Positions 23,580 to 31,910 of a stretch of DNA of 49,508 nucleotides are shown piece after piece. Below the pieces are notes generated by a model, which searched no databases, was not told the DNA's origin, and worked only from the letters and a program-made list of their open reading frames with translations. Position numbers and translations under genes: made by a program. Source of the DNA: an uncultured Lachnospiraceae bacterium (lineage in GTDB: Bacteria > Bacillota > Clostridia > Lachnospirales > Lachnospiraceae); assembly GCA_910579285.1 (NCBI GenBank), contig CAJTTT010000024.1, positions 1 through 49,508 of the forward strand. Direction: 5' to 3'. Positions within the stretch are counted from its first letter, which is position 1, and every line of letters starts with the position of its first letter.

Positions 23580-24371
23580 ATGGATTTAGCTTCGATTATT
23601 GGTCTGATAGTGTGTTTTTCTTTGATGGTATTCGGCATGGTGTTCGGCAAATCGTTCTCGGCAGTTCTGAGTTTCCTGGATGCCCCTTCGGCGCTGATTA
23701 CCTTTGGCGGTGCTTTTTGCTGTATCATGGCCAGCTATCCTATGGCAGGGTTTGTTGGCGGCGTGAAGAGCATTGGTCTGATTTTTAAGAATTCCACCAT
23801 GAATGTTCCAGGGATCATTCAGAAGATTATAGAACTTTCTAACGTTGCGCGTAAAGAAGGACTCCTTTCCCTGGAAGAGGCGGCGAGCGATATTGACGAT
23901 GATTTCTTGAAAAAGGGAATCCTGTTGATTGTCGATGGTACGGATCCCGAACTTGTGCGGGCCATCATGGAGACAGAACTTGTCAGTGTGGAAGGCAGGC
24001 ATAAGGAAAAGATCGGTTTTTGGGAAAACTTGGGAGCTATGGGTCCGGCCTGGGGTATGATCGGTACCCTGATCGGTCTGATCAACATGTTGAAAGACTT
24101 GTCCGACCTTGCAGCAGTCGGCCCGAACATGGCGGTTGCCCTGGTAACGACATTCTACGGTTCTGTCCTTGCGAACTGGATTTGTGCGCCTGTAGCGACG
24201 AAGCTGAAGGGTAAGAATGATGAGGAGATGATGATGAAGGAGATTGAGATCGAAGGTCTGCTCTCCATTCAGGCGGGTGAGAACCCCCGTGTCATCGAGG
24301 AGAAACTGAAGTCCTTCCTGGCGCCTGCGGACAGAGGCACCACCAGTGAAGAGGGCGGAGGTGAGGAATAA
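23580..24371 (+). CDS. motA: Flagellar motor stator protein MotA
   Basis: Proton (or sodium) channel subunit of the stator. The 263-aa protein has the four expected membrane segments (LASIIGLIVCFSLMVFGMVF; ALITFGGAFCCIMASYP; a third and fourth around WGMIGTLIGLINML and AVALVTTFYGSVLANWICAP) and the cytoplasmic loop (KEGLLSLEEAASDIDDDFLK) that contacts FliG. The Shine-Dalgarno site is poor (GTGGGTG). Its TAA overlaps the motB ATG (TAATG), showing translational coupling. Confidence 0.97.
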   Translation: MDLASIIGLIVCFSLMVFGMVFGKSFSAVLSFLDAPSALITFGGAFCCIMASYPMAGFVGGVKSIGLIFKNSTMNVPGIIQKIIELSNVARKEGLLSLEEAASDIDDDFLKKGILLIVDGTDPELVRAIMETELVSVEGRHKEKIGFWENLGAMGPAWGMIGTLIGLINMLKDLSDLAAVGPNMAVALVTTFYGSVLANWICAPVATKLKGKNDEEMMMKEIEIEGLLSIQAGENPRVIEEKLKSFLAPADRGTTSEEGGGEE

Positions 24372-25189
24372 TGGCTAAGAAGAAGCAGGAAGACCCGCCA
24401 AAAGGCTCACCGGCGTGGATGGCCACATTCAGCGATCTGATGAATCTCCTGCTCTGTTTCTTCGTGTTGCTTTTTGCGATGTCCAGTGTGGATGAGGCGA
24501 AGCAGGATGCGATCATAGCGTCTCTGAATCAGGCGTTTTCCGTATTTGACGGAGGCGCACAGGCGATCGGAGACGGTATTCTGATCAGTAACGGTGTCAG
24601 CCAGCTGAATGAGCTGGATGATTTTATAAACAGTACGGGCAAGCTGGATGAAGGGCAGACCGTAGACGAGGATATGGCACATGAAGTATCCGCCGCGAAG
24701 GAGCAGCTCGAGGAGGCGCAGATGGAGGAATCCGAGTCCCTCGCCGAGAAGATCCAGGAGGCGGTTGACGAGAGAGATATGGCGGATGAAGTGGAGGTGC
24801 AGTTTACAGCACAGTTTGTCCAGCTTACTTTGAAGGGTTCACTGCTCTTTGACTCGGGCAGCACGCTCCTTAAGGAGGAAGCCAAGCCGGTTCTGGATCA
24901 GGTAGGTTTGATTCTGGAGCGCTATGCGGAAGGAACGATTGAAATTGAAGGACATACGGACAATGTCCCCATGTCGGGAGCGAAGTATTCCAACAATAAC
25001 GAGCTGAGTTCCGGGCGTGCACTGTCAGTGTTTGATTATATCCTCTCGATCACCAATCTGGATCCGGCAAACATCAAGCATGCGGGCCGGGGCGAATATC
25101 TCCCTGTAGCGGATAATTCCACGCCGGAGGGAAGAACGAAGAACAGAAGAGTTGAGATCAAGATATATAATTCTCTCAGTTCCTATTAA
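24371..25189 (+). CDS. motB: Flagellar motor stator protein MotB
   Basis: Ion-binding and wall-anchoring stator subunit, 272 aa. The single membrane segment (ATFSDLMNLLLCFFVLLFAM) carries Asp22, the conserved ion-binding residue. A plug/linker of acidic coiled coil follows, then the OmpA/MotB peptidoglycan domain (ILERYAEGTIEIEGHTDNVP, NNNELSSGRALSVFDYIL, GRTKNRRVEI). Partner and neighbour of motA. Which ion is used cannot be told from this alone. Confidence 0.97.
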   Translation: MAKKKQEDPPKGSPAWMATFSDLMNLLLCFFVLLFAMSSVDEAKQDAIIASLNQAFSVFDGGAQAIGDGILISNGVSQLNELDDFINSTGKLDEGQTVDEDMAHEVSAAKEQLEEAQMEESESLAEKIQEAVDERDMADEVEVQFTAQFVQLTLKGSLLFDSGSTLLKEEAKPVLDQVGLILERYAEGTIEIEGHTDNVPMSGAKYSNNNELSSGRALSVFDYILSITNLDPANIKHAGRGEYLPVADNSTPEGRTKNRRVEIKIYNSLSSY

Positions 25190-25218
25190 GATAAGTGTAG
25201 AAGGAGAAAGTGAAGGCT

Positions 25219-25737
25219 ATGAAGAAGAATCTGATTTCCGTTATTATTCTGGCGTTGTTGATCGTAAACATTGTATTGACAGCCATAATGATGTTCAGTG
25301 TGACAGGCGCTTCCAAGAAGACCTCCGCTCTGGTTGACAACATCGCAACGGTGCTGAATCTGGAGCTGGCGACGAGCGAGGAAGGCGAGGAGGCTGTGTC
25401 TATGGCGGATACCGAGACCTATTCCTTTGCGGAGCCTATGACGATTCCACTGAAGAAGAGCGAAGGGGAGGATAAGGATCACTACTGTATCGTATCCATC
25501 ACCCTCTCAATCAACAATAAAGCAGACGGCTATAAAGAGTACGGCTCCGCTGAGAGTCTGGCTACGATGGAAGGCCTGATTAAAGATGAAATCAACAGCG
25601 TCTTCGCCCAGTATACGATGGAAGAGGCCAGGGATAATCAGGAGACGATCAAGAAAGAAATTATCGGTAGAATACAGACTATGTTTGAATCCAAGTTTAT
25701 CTATAACGTGTCTTTCGGCGACATCATGTTTGGATAG
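25219..25737 (+). CDS. fliL: Flagellar basal body-associated protein FliL
   Basis: Single-pass membrane protein (172 aa) that rings and stabilises the stator. Seen: the N-terminal membrane anchor (NLISVIILALLIVNIVLTAI), a short linker, and a stomatin-like periplasmic domain with a conserved-type C terminus (MFESKFIYNVSFGDIMFG). ATG at 25219 is preferred; GTG 25210 is only 3 nt from AAGGAG. It lies between motB and fliM as in many Clostridia. Confidence 0.94.
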   Translation: MKKNLISVIILALLIVNIVLTAIMMFSVTGASKKTSALVDNIATVLNLELATSEEGEEAVSMADTETYSFAEPMTIPLKKSEGEDKDHYCIVSITLSINNKADGYKEYGSAESLATMEGLIKDEINSVFAQYTMEEARDNQETIKKEIIGRIQTMFESKFIYNVSFGDIMFG

Positions 25738-25775
25738 TACTTAGACTAAAAGACTGCCACAGGAGGTGAACTTTC

Positions 25776-26759
25776 GTGGGTGAGGTACTATCACAAAGCG
25801 AGATAGATAATCTGCTTGCCGCCTTGAGCAGCGGCGAGCTTGACACGAATGAACTGAATGGCGCGGATGATAAACAGATTAAGGATTACGACTTTAAACG
25901 GCCGACCAAGTTCTCAAAAGAGCATCTGCGCACATTGGAAATTATATACGAGCATTACGGACGGCTGCTTTCCACGAGTATGCCGGTGTATCTGCGGAAG
26001 AATATACAGGTATCGGTGACCAGTTCCGAGACGGTTATCTTTTCAGAGTTTTCCAACTCCCTTTCAAATCCGGTTATTCTGGGCGTAGTAAATTTTCATC
26101 CCCTGGGTGGAATGATTTTGATAGAGCTTGCGTCCCAGCTTGGATTTGCCATGATAGACAGGATGCTGGGCGGAGCCGGTGACCCGCTGGAAAAGAGCAG
26201 GGAGTTCACCGAAATTGAAATGACGATCATAGAGAAGATGATGGTAGTCTGCATGCAGCTTATGCGGGAGCCGTGGAAGAATGTGGTAGATATCAATCCG
26301 ATGATGGAGAGAATCGAGACAAATTCCCAGTTCGCACAGATTATCGCACCGAGCGATATGATTGCCATTGTCACCTTGAATATGAAGATAGGTGAAGTGG
26401 AAGGATTTATGAATGTATGTCTCCCCTTCTTTACGTTGGAGAGCGTCATGGATAAGCTCAATACGAAGTACTGGTACGCGAACCTGCAGGAGCAGGGAGA
26501 CGAAGATTTCGAGGAGTACATCGAAGCCCTCATCAAGAGAGTGGATGTTCCTGTCAAGGCGGTACTTGGTCAAACGAGCATATCAGTCACAGACTTTGTA
26601 AATCTTCAGGTCGGCGACATCATACGACTAGATACCGAGGTAGAGCAGGATCTTACGGTGTATGTGGGTAACATCAGGAAGTTTACCGCGCTCCCGGGTA
26701 CCAGCAGGGATAAGAACGCTGTGAGAGTTACTTCGGTGATCAGAGAGGGGGAGGAATAA
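25776..26759 (+). CDS. fliM: Flagellar motor switch protein FliM
   Basis: C-ring protein that binds phospho-CheY and transmits it to FliG. In 327 aa: the N-terminal CheY-binding motif (LSQSEIDNLLAAL), the CheC-like middle domain (LGGAGDPLEKSREFTEIEMT with GGXG), and the C-terminal SpoA domain. The start is GTG at 25776 with a perfect AGGAGGTGA 6 nt upstream. fliY follows after 4 nt. Confidence 0.98.
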   Translation: MGEVLSQSEIDNLLAALSSGELDTNELNGADDKQIKDYDFKRPTKFSKEHLRTLEIIYEHYGRLLSTSMPVYLRKNIQVSVTSSETVIFSEFSNSLSNPVILGVVNFHPLGGMILIELASQLGFAMIDRMLGGAGDPLEKSREFTEIEMTIIEKMMVVCMQLMREPWKNVVDINPMMERIETNSQFAQIIAPSDMIAIVTLNMKIGEVEGFMNVCLPFFTLESVMDKLNTKYWYANLQEQGDEDFEEYIEALIKRVDVPVKAVLGQTSISVTDFVNLQVGDIIRLDTEVEQDLTVYVGNIRKFTALPGTSRDKNAVRVTSVIREGEE

Positions 26760-26763
26760 AAGC

Positions 26764-27990
26764 ATGGACGGAATGTTATCACAGGATGAAATAAATGCGC
26801 TTTTGAACGGCACAGATGAGCCGGCTGGCGACAGCGCCGCAAGTTTTGACGGTCCTGAAGCTGACGATTCGCTTCTGTCGGACATTGAGAAAGACGCGGT
26901 CGGCGAGGTTGCCAATATCAGCATGGGCGCATCTGCTACCACCCTGTTTTCCATCGTAAACCGCAAGGTGAATATTACCACGCCTGTGGTTAAGATGGCA
27001 ACCTGGAAGAATGTACTGGAAGATTATGAGAAGCCCTGCGTATTTATTCTGATTAAGTATACACAGGGATTGGATGGATCGAATATCCTGATCTTAAAAG
27101 AGCATGATGTAAAGATCATCACAGATCTGATGATGGGCGGTGACGGCAGCAATACAGACGGAGAGCTGGGAGAGCTGCATCTCTCTGCGATCTCAGAGGC
27201 GATGAACCAGATGATGGGTTCTTCAGCGACATCACTCTCCACCATGCTTGGCAAGATGATTGATATCAGCCCGCCGGAGGCAAGTCTGGTGGATCTGACG
27301 GCATTTAAGTCGGGCGGAGATATCGCGCCGTTTCTGGAAGGAACTTTTGTAAAGATTTCTTTCAGAATGCAGATTGATGAGCTGGTGGATTCCACGATTA
27401 TGCAGTTGTATCCTGTGGAGTTTGCCAAGGAGATTTACGACACCTTTATTGCCAGCCAGGGTGGTGACAGCGAACCGGCACCAGCCCCTGCACCGGCAGC
27501 ACCGGCTCCGGCTCCCGCACCGGCAGCACCGGCTCCTCAGCCGATGCCCGCGGCAGCACCTCAGATGGATATGAGTCAGATGCAGGCGGGAATGCCTCAG
27601 ATGGACATGAGTCAGATGCAGATGATGCCTCAGATGGGAATGCCCCAGATGATGCCGCAGATGCAGATGATGCCCCAGATGATGATGCAGCCTAATATGA
27701 ACGTGCAGCCTGTTCAGTTCCAGAATTTTGCCAGCGATTTTAATCCGCTGCAGAGTCAGGAGAACATTGAGCTGATCAAGGATGTACCGTTAGAGGTAAC
27801 CGTTGAGCTGGGCAGAACCTCCAAATCCATTTCGGAGATTCTGGACTTTGCACCGGGCACGATCATTGAGTTGGATAAAATTGCCGGGGAACCGATCGAC
27901 ATTTTGGTCAACGGCAAATTTGTAGCAAAAGGTGAAGTAGTGGTAATCGAGGAAAGCTTTGGTATTCGGGTAACCGAAATTATCAAATAA
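26764..27990 (+). CDS. fliY: Flagellar motor switch phosphatase FliY
   Basis: Combines a CheC-type CheY-P phosphatase and a FliN-type C-ring domain in 408 aa, as is usual in Firmicutes. Seen: an N-terminal CheY-binding motif (LSQDEINALLNG) like that of FliM, two phosphatase helices (DAVGEVANISMGASATT and AISEAMNQMMGSSATSL, each with E-x-x-N), a low-complexity linker of Pro-Ala then Pro-Gln-Met repeats (about residues 238-320), and the C-terminal SpoA/FliN domain (VPLEVTVELGRTSKSISEIL). The Met-rich linker is unusual. Confidence 0.97.
   Translation: MDGMLSQDEINALLNGTDEPAGDSAASFDGPEADDSLLSDIEKDAVGEVANISMGASATTLFSIVNRKVNITTPVVKMATWKNVLEDYEKPCVFILIKYTQGLDGSNILILKEHDVKIITDLMMGGDGSNTDGELGELHLSAISEAMNQMMGSSATSLSTMLGKMIDISPPEASLVDLTAFKSGGDIAPFLEGTFVKISFRMQIDELVDSTIMQLYPVEFAKEIYDTFIASQGGDSEPAPAPAPAAPAPAPAPAAPAPQPMPAAAPQMDMSQMQAGMPQMDMSQMQMMPQMGMPQMMPQMQMMPQMMMQPNMNVQPVQFQNFASDFNPLQSQENIELIKDVPLEVTVELGRTSKSISEILDFAPGTIIELDKIAGEPIDILVNGKFVAKGEVVVIEESFGIRVTEIIK
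27478..27705 (+). repeat. Pro-Ala and Pro-Gln-Met coding repeats in fliY
   Basis: A 20-nt unit is repeated exactly at 27490-27509 and 27517-27536 (PA part); further on, imperfect units encoding PQMDMSQMQ and PQMQMM follow. Such repeats can change length by slippage, altering the distance between the phosphatase and FliN domains. Confidence 0.75.
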
Positions 27991-28010
27991 TATGTGATAG
28001 GAGAAGAGAC

Positions 28011-28373
28011 ATGGCAAAGAATATTTTAGTATGTGATGATGCAGCGTTTATGCGAATGATGATCAAAGACATCCTGACAAAGAATGGCTATAACGTGGCA
28101 GGAGAGGCGGAGAACGGCGCAAAAGCGGTTGAGAAGTACAACGAGCTGAAACCCGATCTCGTGCTGATGGACATCACGATGCCTGAGATGGATGGTATCC
28201 AGGCTCTCAAGAAGATCAAAGAGGGCGATCCCGGCGCAATGGTTATTATGTGTTCCGCTATGGGTCAGCAGGCTATGGTTATCGAGTCTATTCAGTCCGG
28301 CGCTAAGGATTTCATTGTAAAACCTTTCCAGGCTGACCGTGTTTTAGAGGCGGTTAAGAAGGTTGTAGGATAA
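28011..28373 (+). CDS. cheY: Chemotaxis response regulator CheY
   Basis: Single receiver domain of 120 aa; phosphorylated by CheA, it binds FliM/FliY to change rotation. All key residues are present: acidic pair D9-D10, phospho-acceptor D54 (LVLMDITMPEMDG), S82 and K104 (FIVKP). The position after fliY is typical for Firmicutes. Its last base overlaps the fliO start codon (TAATG). Confidence 0.97.
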   Translation: MAKNILVCDDAAFMRMMIKDILTKNGYNVAGEAENGAKAVEKYNELKPDLVLMDITMPEMDGIQALKKIKEGDPGAMVIMCSAMGQQAMVIESIQSGAKDFIVKPFQADRVLEAVKKVVG

Positions 28374-28762
28374 TGCTTCTTGCTGCTGCATTATCAGATA
28401 GGGCTGACTCCTATGTGCAGTTTATGACAGTATTGCTTCTGTTTGTGTTCGTACTGGCGATTACGGCTGTAGTGACCCGATGGATCGGTGGTTACCAGAA
28501 GGGAAAGTCTGCGGGTGCGAACATGGAGCTGATAGAATCGCTCCGGCTGTCAAATAATAAGTATGTACAGATTGTCAGGATCGGACGGAAGTATTTGGCA
28601 GTTGCAGTTTGCAAAGATACTGTTACAATGTTATCAGAGATTCCCGAGGAAGATTTGAGTTTTTCCGAGGGGTCTTTCGGTGGTGCGTCCACTTTTAGGG
28701 ATGTGCTCGCAAAAATACAAAAAGAAAGAATCCAGGAAAAAGAAGACGGGCGAGACGAATGA
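28373..28762 (+). CDS. fliO: Flagellar biosynthetic protein FliO (FliZ)
   Basis: Small membrane protein that helps assemble the FliP ring. The 129-aa protein has a membrane segment (FMTVLLLFVFVLAITAVVTR) and a cytoplasmic FliO domain (GANMELIESLRLSNNKYVQI, then VRIGRKYLAVAVCKDTVTML). It overlaps cheY upstream and fliP downstream (ATGA), a coupled set. Sequence conservation is weak in the family; position supports the call. Confidence 0.9.
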   Translation: MLLAAALSDRADSYVQFMTVLLLFVFVLAITAVVTRWIGGYQKGKSAGANMELIESLRLSNNKYVQIVRIGRKYLAVAVCKDTVTMLSEIPEEDLSFSEGSFGGASTFRDVLAKIQKERIQEKEDGRDE

Positions 28763-29682
28763 AGAGATATTTTTCCGGATATCATTTGGCAAAATTAATA
28801 TGCCTGCTGATGGTGGCAGGCATATTGTATCTTAGTTGGGGAGAAACCGCTTTTGCGACGGATACGCCGCCTGTAGTGACGGACGAAGCGACACCTGTCG
28901 TGACGGACACCCCCTACCGGGACTCTAATCTTACCGGCACCACAAACGAGAGAACCAATGTGGATCCGCCCGGTGCTTCGGAGAGTGCCGAAGATCTTGC
29001 TGAACTGAATATCGCCAATACGGTGACGGTAACGTACAACAATGGTAACGGAAGCGTGAATGGCGCTCTGCGTATTCTGATTATCCTTACCTTGATTGCT
29101 ATTGCACCGTCATTGATTATTATGTTAACCTCGTTTACGAGGATCATTATTGTACTCCACTTTACGAGGCAGGCATTAAATACGCAGACGGCTCCGCCCA
29201 ATACCGTGTTGATCGGCATAGCCCTGTTTCTGACTTTCTATGTGATGCAGCCCACGATGGCGGCGGTTTACACGGATGCCATTGTGCCTTTTGAGGCGGG
29301 GGAGCTGACGCAGGATGAGGCTCTCACAGCGGCGGCGGCGCCGATCAGGCAGTTCATGTACAGACAGACGCAGAAGAGTGACGTAAATTTCTTTATGGAT
29401 TTAAGCCGTACGGAGTGGAACGGTGAACTGGACGACATACCGATCAGCGTGCTGGTGCCCGCGTTTATCATCAACGAGCTGCGGCAGGCGTTTATTATCG
29501 GTTTTCTGATATATATTCCGTTTATTGTAATTGATATGGTGGTTGCCTCCACACTGATGAGTATGGGTATGATGATGCTGCCGCCGACTACGATTTCCAT
29601 GCCGTTTAAAATCCTTCTGTTCGTGCTTGCGGACGGCTGGTATCTGGTGATCAAGGGAGTCGTGGAAACGTTCTATTATTAG
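28759..29682 (+). CDS. fliP: Flagellar export gate protein FliP
   Basis: Forms the FliP5 core of the export gate. The 307-aa protein has a cleavable-type signal (LICLLMVAGILYLSWGETAF), a Thr/Asp-rich linker not seen in short FliP forms, and the conserved core (APSLIIMLTSFTRIIIVLHF; NTQTAPPNTVLIGIALFLTF; RQAFIIGFLIYIPFIVIDMV; MMLPPTTISMPFKILLFVLA). The start overlaps the fliO stop. Confidence 0.97.
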   Translation: MKRYFSGYHLAKLICLLMVAGILYLSWGETAFATDTPPVVTDEATPVVTDTPYRDSNLTGTTNERTNVDPPGASESAEDLAELNIANTVTVTYNNGNGSVNGALRILIILTLIAIAPSLIIMLTSFTRIIIVLHFTRQALNTQTAPPNTVLIGIALFLTFYVMQPTMAAVYTDAIVPFEAGELTQDEALTAAAAPIRQFMYRQTQKSDVNFFMDLSRTEWNGELDDIPISVLVPAFIINELRQAFIIGFLIYIPFIVIDMVVASTLMSMGMMMLPPTTISMPFKILLFVLADGWYLVIKGVVETFYY

Positions 29683-29694
29683 GAGTGTGGGTAG

Positions 29695-29964
29695 ATGACA
29701 GTCAATGACGTCACCATGATTGCCGAGCAGGCAATTTTTACAATTATCAAATGCAGCGCCCCGATGCTTCTGGTTTCCCTGTGTGTAGGTCTTGTTGTGA
29801 GTATTTTCCAGACAGTTACCTCCATTCAGGAGCAGACGCTCACTTTCGTGCCGAAGGTACTGGCGATTTTTCTGGCGCTTGTGGTAGCCGGGCACTGGAT
29901 TATGAACACGATGGTAGAATTTATGACTCTGCTTTGGACAGATTTCAATCTCTATGTCCGATAG
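29695..29964 (+). CDS. fliQ: Flagellar export gate protein FliQ
   Basis: An 89-aa protein with two membrane helices (AIFTIIKCSAPMLLVSLCVG and VPKVLAIFLALVVAGHWIM) and the conserved QTVTSIQEQTLTFVPK loop, forming the gate with FliP and FliR. An AGGAG site lies 9 nt before the ATG. Typical size and order. Confidence 0.96.
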   Translation: MTVNDVTMIAEQAIFTIIKCSAPMLLVSLCVGLVVSIFQTVTSIQEQTLTFVPKVLAIFLALVVAGHWIMNTMVEFMTLLWTDFNLYVR

Positions 29965-29994
29965 CGGCTGTCTGTGCGGCGGGAAAGTGAAAAT

Positions 29995-30774
29995 ATGTTA
30001 GACATCAGCTTTACTTATGCGGATTTAGAATATTTTCTGTTTATTCTTGTGCGGGTCACCTGCTTTGTGTATGTTGCACCGTTTTTCAGCATGTCAAACG
30101 TGCCGCGGAGAGTAAAGATTGGCTTCAGCATCTTCTTTTCCTATCTGATTTACCTGTCGGTGGATCATAATGAGGTGGTTTACAACACGCTTCTCGGGTT
30201 TGCGATGGTAGTAATGAAAGAGGCCCTCACAGGCTTTCTGATCGGCTGGGGAGCGCAGATATGCACCACGGTAACATCCTTTGCGGGAAGTATCGCGGAC
30301 ATGGAGATCGGTCTGTCGATGGTCTCCCTGATGGATCCGGCCACAAAACAGCAGGCTACCTTTACCGGGGTGTTTTACCAGTATATGTTTACTCTGTTGA
30401 TGATTATTTCTGGTTTGTACCAGTACCTGCTTCGGGCGCTGGTAGATACCTTTACCTTAGTTCCGATAAACGGCGCAGTTTTTAAGAGGGAAGCGCTGCT
30501 GGAGTCCATCCTGATGTTTCTGGGAGACTATATTGTCATCGGATTCCGCATCATACTGCCGATTTTCTGTGCCATGATTTTTCTGAACTGTGTGCTTGGC
30601 GTACTTGCCAAGGTGTCCCCGCAGCTTAACATGTTTGCCGTCGGTATGCAGCTTAAGGTGCTGGTGGGACTGGGCATCCTCTTTTTGTCTGTAAGGATGC
30701 TGCCCGCTCTGTCGGATCATATATTCACACAGATGAAGAGGATGATTGTATCCTTTGTGGAGGGGATGATTTGA
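29995..30774 (+). CDS. fliR: Flagellar export gate protein FliR
   Basis: Single-copy gate protein with about six membrane segments, 259 aa. Seen: LEYFLFILVRVTCFVYVAPF at the N terminus, GAQICTTVTSFAGSIADMEI, and the C-terminal helices. I chose ATG at 29995 because the protein then begins just before the first membrane helix; GTG 29974 adds seven unlikely residues. The Shine-Dalgarno site is weak. The stop overlaps the flhB TTG start. Confidence 0.94.
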   Translation: MLDISFTYADLEYFLFILVRVTCFVYVAPFFSMSNVPRRVKIGFSIFFSYLIYLSVDHNEVVYNTLLGFAMVVMKEALTGFLIGWGAQICTTVTSFAGSIADMEIGLSMVSLMDPATKQQATFTGVFYQYMFTLLMIISGLYQYLLRALVDTFTLVPINGAVFKREALLESILMFLGDYIVIGFRIILPIFCAMIFLNCVLGVLAKVSPQLNMFAVGMQLKVLVGLGILFLSVRMLPALSDHIFTQMKRMIVSFVEGMI

Positions 30775-31883
30775 TCTTACAGTATAATCTCCAGTTCTTT
30801 GCCAAGGATGGGCCGGGCGGAGAAAAAACGGAGGAACCTACCAGTAAAAAGCTGTCTGATGCGAGAAGCGAAGGACAGGTCGCCAAGAGCAAGGAGGTGA
30901 CCAACGCCTTTGAGATGCTGGCGGCGTTCCTGATGCTTCGGTTTCTGGCGGAGTACATGGGAACGGTTTTTGTGGGAAACATGCGCGGGCTCTACTCCCA
31001 GATTCCGGCGTATACAAAACTGTATGAGGGTCATATCCAGACACAGACTTTCAGGATGATTTTTATTGATTCCCTGATGAAGATACTGCAGATTATTCTG
31101 CCGTTCATGCTGGTTGGGTTTCTGGTTGCCTTTATCACAAATCTCCTGCAGGTGAAGTGGAAGATCACAACGAAGCCGCTGAAGCCGAAATTCAATAAAC
31201 TGAATCCGGTGAGCGGAGTCAAGCGGATTTTTTCTCCAAACTCCTTAATGGAGCTGCTGAAATCCGTTCTGAAGCTGACACTGATCGGTTATGTGGTGTA
31301 TAATTATCTGAAAAAGGAAATGCCGCCGATCTACGAGCTTTATGATATATCCCTGAATCAGGGTATCGTCCAGGCGGGAACGCTGGTGATCAATCTGGGG
31401 ATTCGGATTGCGCTGTTTTACATGCTGATTGCGGTTGCCGACTTTGCTTATCAGAAGATCAAGTTCAAGAAAGAAATGAAGATGACCAAGCAGGAAGTCA
31501 AGGACGAGTACAAGAACTCGGAAGGTGACCCTCAGATCAAGAGCAAACAGAGACAGAGGATGATGGAGTCCTCCAGACGGCGTATGATGCAGCAGCTGCC
31601 CGAGGCGGATGTGGTTATCACGAACCCGACGCACTTTGCTGTGGCGATCAAGTACGAACCCGAGCGTTATGACGCCCCCTTTGTGGTGGCGAAGGGCGCC
31701 GATTATCTGGCGCAGAAGATTAAGGATGTGGCGAAAGAAAACCACATCGAGATTGTGGAAAATAAACCCCTTGCCCGGATGCTCTACGCGAATGTGGAGG
31801 TGGGCAGCGTGGTGCCGCCGGAGCTGTATCAGGCGGTGGCGGAAGTTCTGGCTTTTGTCTACCACTTACAGGGGAAGGTATAA
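30771..31883 (+). CDS. flhB: Flagellar export switch protein FlhB
   Basis: Substrate-specificity switch of the export gate; 370 aa. Seen: basic N-terminal segment (GEKTEEPTSKKLSDARSEGQ), four membrane helices, and the autocleavage motif N285-P286-T287-H288 in VVITNPTHFAVAIKYE. Cleavage there, together with FliK, ends hook growth. The start is a TTG within the fliR stop region, with GGAGGGG 5 nt upstream, so the two are coupled. Confidence 0.97.
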   Translation: MILQYNLQFFAKDGPGGEKTEEPTSKKLSDARSEGQVAKSKEVTNAFEMLAAFLMLRFLAEYMGTVFVGNMRGLYSQIPAYTKLYEGHIQTQTFRMIFIDSLMKILQIILPFMLVGFLVAFITNLLQVKWKITTKPLKPKFNKLNPVSGVKRIFSPNSLMELLKSVLKLTLIGYVVYNYLKKEMPPIYELYDISLNQGIVQAGTLVINLGIRIALFYMLIAVADFAYQKIKFKKEMKMTKQEVKDEYKNSEGDPQIKSKQRQRMMESSRRRMMQQLPEADVVITNPTHFAVAIKYEPERYDAPFVVAKGADYLAQKIKDVAKENHIEIVENKPLARMLYANVEVGSVVPPELYQAVAEVLAFVYHLQGKV

Positions 31884-31910
31884 AGAGTCTATGAAAGGAG
31901 GTGATGCGCG

